Shown here one piece after another: positions 60,640-64,000 of a stretch of DNA of 64,000 nucleotides. The DNA is from an uncultured Amylibacter sp. (GTDB taxonomy: Bacteria; Pseudomonadota; Alphaproteobacteria; Rhodobacterales; Rhodobacteraceae): the NCBI GenBank assembly GCA_943846615.1, contig OX044354.1, positions 2,559,001 to 2,623,000 of the forward strand. Reading direction: 5' to 3'. Position 1 is the first letter of the stretch. Each line of letters begins with the position of its first letter. Under the pieces are notes generated by a model. That model did not search any database and was not told the DNA's origin. It saw only the letters and a list, made by a program, of their open reading frames with translations. Made by a program: the position numbers and the translations under genes.

Positions 60640-61592
60640 GTCTTTTGCCTGTCATTATTTGTGTCTACAATTGGCGGTCTTTGACGGTTTTGCAAGTTCC
60701 AAAACGGATGCGCAATCACATCCTTCTCTTTACACAGAAAGACCCGCATCACTGACCAATAGTTATTGAAATAGTAGTTATTGTTTTGCACTAAAAATTT
60801 AGCTCTATGGGTTCGAAATGTTTTTGGCAGATTATACCATGGAATATTCGGGTGTGCATGGTGCACAGCATGAAAATTGTTGTTCAAAAATAGAAATGCC
60901 AATGGGCCACGGTCCGCGACAATCACCGATCTACCTTGGGCTACTTCATGAGCACGGTGCTCGATGTATGTACGTACTTTCAGAATGCTAAGTCCAAGAT
61001 AACACGCTGTAAAATAGGCCGTCGCAGAAACGGAACCGAATATAATTAGCCAAACCAAAACCACTATGACAGCGGGAATGAAGCGTATCCAACCGCGAAT
61101 TGCCGCCTGATCACCATCGTGAATTGCCCTGTATTCGCTGATGACAAAATAGATTTGGCCTACCAATGGTCCAATTATAATACGTCCCAAAAATGTGTTG
61201 TTGAAACGCAGTATATATTGTTGAACTATCGGCAATGTCTTCCAAACTTCTGCACTCAAGTAGTTGGTTTCGGGATCGTCATATGGATCTGTCAAATTTT
61301 CGTTTATGTGGTGCGCTAAATGCAAGTCGCGAAATCGGTCGTAAGGAATTGCCAGTCCAAGCGCAGGGGCCGCAATGAGATAACCAAGAACTGGCCATCG
61401 CGGTTCCAACATATGAAGCGTTTCGTGTTGTAAGGAGGAATGCAATGCGATGACGACAGCCAATAAAATGACGAGGATAGAAGGCGGGATACTTGCCGCA
61501 TAAACGCTTAAGATTGCATAGGAAGTATATGTTATGGCGAAAAGGCCAAGTGTAGGCCATTCAAGCTTGCGCGTTTGACGGGGTAAATCCAT
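60636..61592 (-). CDS. Fatty-acid-desaturase-like membrane protein
   Basis: A 318-residue di-iron membrane protein with histidine boxes SLQHETLHMLEPRW (about 55), RDLHLAHHINENLTDPYDDP (about 92) and LNNNFHAVHHAHPNIPWYNL (about 240). Several hydrophobic spans lie between. The NNNFHAVHHAHP box is of the FADS/acyl-lipid or alkane/beta-carotene group, different from the desaturase at 34092. The start is at 61592. The next gene, a glutamine amidotransferase-like protein, overlaps by 4 bp. Substrate unknown. Confidence 0.88.
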   Translation of the reverse strand: MDLPRQTRKLEWPTLGLFAITYTSYAILSVYAASIPPSILVILLAVVIALHSSLQHETLHMLEPRWPVLGYLIAAPALGLAIPYDRFRDLHLAHHINENLTDPYDDPETNYLSAEVWKTLPIVQQYILRFNNTFLGRIIIGPLVGQIYFVISEYRAIHDGDQAAIRGWIRFIPAVIVVLVWLIIFGSVSATAYFTACYLGLSILKVRTYIEHRAHEVAQGRSVIVADRGPLAFLFLNNNFHAVHHAHPNIPWYNLPKTFRTHRAKFLVQNNNYYFNNYWSVMRVFLCKEKDVIAHPFWNLQNRQRPPIVDTNNDRQKT

Positions 61593-61691
61593 TCAAACCT
61601 TTCATCGATATCGAAATATGGGCGCAGTTAACCCTGTGCCTACAGGTTCAAGGTATATCGGAAGGGAAAACAGGTAAATAAATTAGAAGTG

Positions 61692-62126
61692 TTATTTATC
61701 AATGCTTTGACGGGCCAATGCGCTGTCACGATCATTTACGCCTAGCAGATTTGCAACCATCCGCATCATCGAATTCTCTTCTGCGTCACGTGTACCATCG
61801 GCTAAAACCAAGGCCCATAAATCACGAACAACCGATTGGCGTTGCTCGTAGGGAACTGTGTCTTTAATCAGCTTGGTAAATCGTACTGTATCTGGCGCTT
61901 TCTCTTCAAGCGCTTCAGCCTCGGCACGGAGAGATTTCGCTTGCTCTTTGGCCAGGTCGTAGCGTGATTGTAGCAAGGTTAAGATCAAGGATTTTTCGTC
62001 GTCGGAGTAATCCTGATCAGCGCGTGCTAACCGAACCAAGAGGGCGGCCATCGCCAGCTGTGCATCATCGGTACGCAGGGCGGATGGTTTCGGCAATTTG
62101 AAGGCGTTTAGAATGTCTGTCAGCAT
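61692..62126 (-). CDS. TerB-family protein
   Basis: A 144-residue soluble helical protein of the TerB/YebE-like superfamily: LAMAALLVRLARADQDYSDD, KSLILTLLQSRYDLAKEQ and LWALVLADGTRDAEENSMM carry the paired acidic ADxxxxxxE motifs. It is a second TerB-domain protein in the window; the first is the DjlA-like gene at 13130. No signal peptide is present. Located upstream of (3' side) the desaturase/amidotransferase pair with a 99-bp gap. Function unknown. Confidence 0.84.
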   Translation of the reverse strand: MLTDILNAFKLPKPSALRTDDAQLAMAALLVRLARADQDYSDDEKSLILTLLQSRYDLAKEQAKSLRAEAEALEEKAPDTVRFTKLIKDTVPYEQRQSVVRDLWALVLADGTRDAEENSMMRMVANLLGVNDRDSALARQSIDK

Positions 62127-62268
62127 GTAATTAACTTAAGTTTAGCCACCGCGAAGTGCAAGGTTATATAGATCACAACCTGTACACAATTCGTACACTG
62201 AACATTGTAACAGGCGCGGCGGCTTGGCTGCCGGGGCGGGGCTGGAATCGATGCCCAGATCCGCCAGA

Positions 62269-63918
62269 TTAGACCAAACGGGACTGTTTCAGCGCGGCCG
62301 CTACGAAGTCGCGGAACAAGGGATGTGGTTCGAATGGTTTAGATTTTAGTTCAGGGTGATATTGCACGCCGATGTACCATGGGTGATCTGCTACTTCGAC
62401 GATCTCGGGCAGCTTTCCATCGGGTGACATGCCTGAAAATACCAGACCACAATCTTCCAATTGTTTACGGTATTTTACATCTACCTCGTAACGGTGACGG
62501 TGGCGCTCTGAAATTGCTGTGTCGCCATAAACTTCGGCGACTTTTGATCCCGCCGACAAGGTGGCGTTATATGCGCCCAAACGCATTGTGCCGCCTTTGT
62601 CGTCGTTCACGGCGCGTTCGATCGTACGGTTGCCTTCGACCCATTCTTTCAAATGGTAGACAACGGGTTCGAAACGTTTTTCGCCTGCTTCGTGATCGAA
62701 TTCTTCAGAACCCGCATTTGGGATTTTTGCCAAATTTCGCGCGGCCTCGATCACGGCCATTTGCATGCCTAAACAGATGCCTAAATATGGGATTTTGTTT
62801 TCACGTGCGTATTGCGCCGCTTTGATCTTGCCTTCGGTTCCGCGTTCGCCAAATCCACCCGGAACCAAGATTGCATGGAAACCAGATAAGGCGGGTGCAA
62901 CGTCATCAGCATTATCGAATACTTCGGCGTCGATCCATTCTAATTTTACCTTAACGCGGTTGAACATGCCGCCGTGGGTCAATGCCTCGGAAATCGACTT
63001 ATAGGCATCTTCAAGCTGGGTGTATTTGCCCACAACGGCAACTTTGACTTCGCCGTCTGGGTTGTGCATGCGATCCGATACGTCTTCCCATACAGATAGG
63101 TCAGGTTTCGGGGCTTCTTCGGTCATGCCGAATGCATCCAGTACGGCGTTATCCATACCTGCCTTATGATAGGCCAAAGGCGCGTCATAGATAGTATCCA
63201 GATCATAGGCTGGGATCACCGCATCAGGGCGTACGTTACAGAAAAGGGCCAATTTGGCCTTTTCTTTCTCAGGAATTTCTTTGTCTGAGCGACAAACCAA
63301 AATGTCTGGTGCTATGCCGATGGAACGCAATTCCTTAACTGAGTGTTGTGTTGGTTTTGTTTTCAATTCGCCCGATGCGCCAAGGTATGGCAATAATGTC
63401 AGGTGCATGAAAATACATTGGCCGCGTGGTTTATCCTGTGAGAACTGGCGAATGGATTCGAAGAAGGGTAAGCCTTCGATATCGCCGACGGTACCGCCGA
63501 TTTCACAGAGCATGAAATCAACCTCGTCGTCACCGATTTCGATGAAATCTTTGATTTCGTTGGTGACGTGGGGGATCACTTGGATAGTTTTCCCAAGGTA
63601 ATCGCCGCGGCGCTCTTTCTCTAACACGGTGGTATAAACACGACCTGATGAAATTGAATCGGTTTGACGTGCAGCAACACCCGTGAAACGTTCGTAGTGA
63701 CCCAAATCTAAATCTGTTTCCGCGCCATCATCGGTGACGAACACTTCGCCATGTTCGAATGGAGACATTGTACCTGGATCAACGTTTAAATACGGATCCA
63801 GTTTGCGCAATCGTACGGAATAACCACGGGCCTGTAATAACGCGCCAAGTGCGGCAGATGCCAAACCCTTGCCAAGTGAGGAAACAACGCCGCCTGTAAT
63901 GAAAATGTAACGTGCCAT
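62269..63918 (-). CDS. pyrG: CTP synthase PyrG
   Basis: ATP- and glutamine-dependent conversion of UTP to CTP. The 549-residue protein has the synthetase domain (about 1-270: [20 protein letters not shown] with the P-loop Lys, [18 protein letters not shown]) and the glutaminase domain (about 300-545) with [17 protein letters not shown] (catalytic Cys) and [15 protein letters not shown]. Length is standard. Its ATG at 63918 has only a distant GGGGG. In relatives secG lies upstream; the last 82 bases of the window hold no gene I can support. Confidence 0.97.
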   Translation of the reverse strand: MARYIFITGGVVSSLGKGLASAALGALLQARGYSVRLRKLDPYLNVDPGTMSPFEHGEVFVTDDGAETDLDLGHYERFTGVAARQTDSISSGRVYTTVLEKERRGDYLGKTIQVIPHVTNEIKDFIEIGDDEVDFMLCEIGGTVGDIEGLPFFESIRQFSQDKPRGQCIFMHLTLLPYLGASGELKTKPTQHSVKELRSIGIAPDILVCRSDKEIPEKEKAKLALFCNVRPDAVIPAYDLDTIYDAPLAYHKAGMDNAVLDAFGMTEEAPKPDLSVWEDVSDRMHNPDGEVKVAVVGKYTQLEDAYKSISEALTHGGMFNRVKVKLEWIDAEVFDNADDVAPALSGFHAILVPGGFGERGTEGKIKAAQYARENKIPYLGICLGMQMAVIEAARNLAKIPNAGSEEFDHEAGEKRFEPVVYHLKEWVEGNRTIERAVNDDKGGTMRLGAYNATLSAGSKVAEVYGDTAISERHRHRYEVDVKYRKQLEDCGLVFSGMSPDGKLPEIVEVADHPWYIGVQYHPELKSKPFEPHPLFRDFVAAALKQSRLV

Positions 63919-64000
63919 ATGGTGGCGACCCCCGTGATAATTGTCGTTTGTTATTGGTTTTCGGGGTCAAAAAACCCTGTACTCACGGGATTTGAGATAT

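Noticed and set aside
1..64000. CRISPR array, prophage or insertion sequence
   Set aside because: No regularly spaced repeats, transposase or phage structural genes are visible anywhere in the window.

Overview
The window is chromosomal DNA from an alphaproteobacterium, almost certainly order Rhodobacterales (Roseobacter group). Reasons: the dnaG-rpoD and rluD-rpoH neighbourhoods, small families largely confined to roseobacters (DUF6476, DUF6324, DUF3572), an MmcB homologue, a 6S RNA gene before the 5-formyltetrahydrofolate cyclo-ligase gene, and a tRNA-His without an encoded G-1 and with A73, an alphaproteobacterial trait. Base composition looks moderate, lower than in many relatives. I see no insertion sequence, prophage, integrase or CRISPR array; this is core genome with accessory genes interspersed.

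Layout. 1-6 kb: information processing (rpoD cut by the left edge, dnaG, rluD, rpoH). 6-16 kb: regulators, peptidases (M19 dipeptidase, M3 oligoendopeptidase), a GNAT / TerB-DnaJ / endonuclease-family operon, and a Tas-like aldo-keto reductase with a DMT exporter. 16.8-24.6 kb: signalling, made of an EF-hand / ECF sigma / membrane protein / metal-sensor-like cassette, a PleD-like diguanylate cyclase with degenerate receivers, an MttB-superfamily methyltransferase, and an H-NOX-like protein coupled to an HNOBA-GGDEF cyclase. 24.6-35.8 kb: ECHDC3-like crotonase, tRNA-His, MmcB with a large glycosyltransferase, 6S RNA, folate enzyme, YmdB-like phosphoesterase, transporters, YebC, a desaturase and a split YeeE/YedE transporter. 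36-45.9 kb: pntAB, two hidden glycine-zipper micropeptide genes flanking an alpha/beta hydrolase, propionyl-CoA synthetase, a SPOR protein and MgtE. 45.9-51 kb: envelope proteins and RlmB. 51-56.3 kb: tRNA-Tyr, a GT25 enzyme, and the histidine genes hisB-H-A-F-E interrupted twice by opposite-strand genes. 56.4-64 kb: D-amino-acid-oxidase-like enzyme, LysR, DegT aminotransferase, amidotransferase-desaturase pair, TerB protein and pyrG.

Most notable: (1) two unannotated 28- and 30-residue single-span membrane peptides sharing GxxxGxxxGW-x-ALE-x-[FY]-D-x-I-x-E, with nearly every synonymous position changed between them; (2) an H-NOX-like sensor with Tyr at the proximal heme His position and a degraded YxSxR motif, coupled to a cyclase; (3) a PleD homologue whose receivers have lost their phosphoacceptor site while the GGEEF and I-sites remain. 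Convergent genes are packed extremely tightly; six pairs share a 4-bp YTAR stop overlap.

All calls come from reading the sequence and from family knowledge. No database search, alignment or folding program was run.
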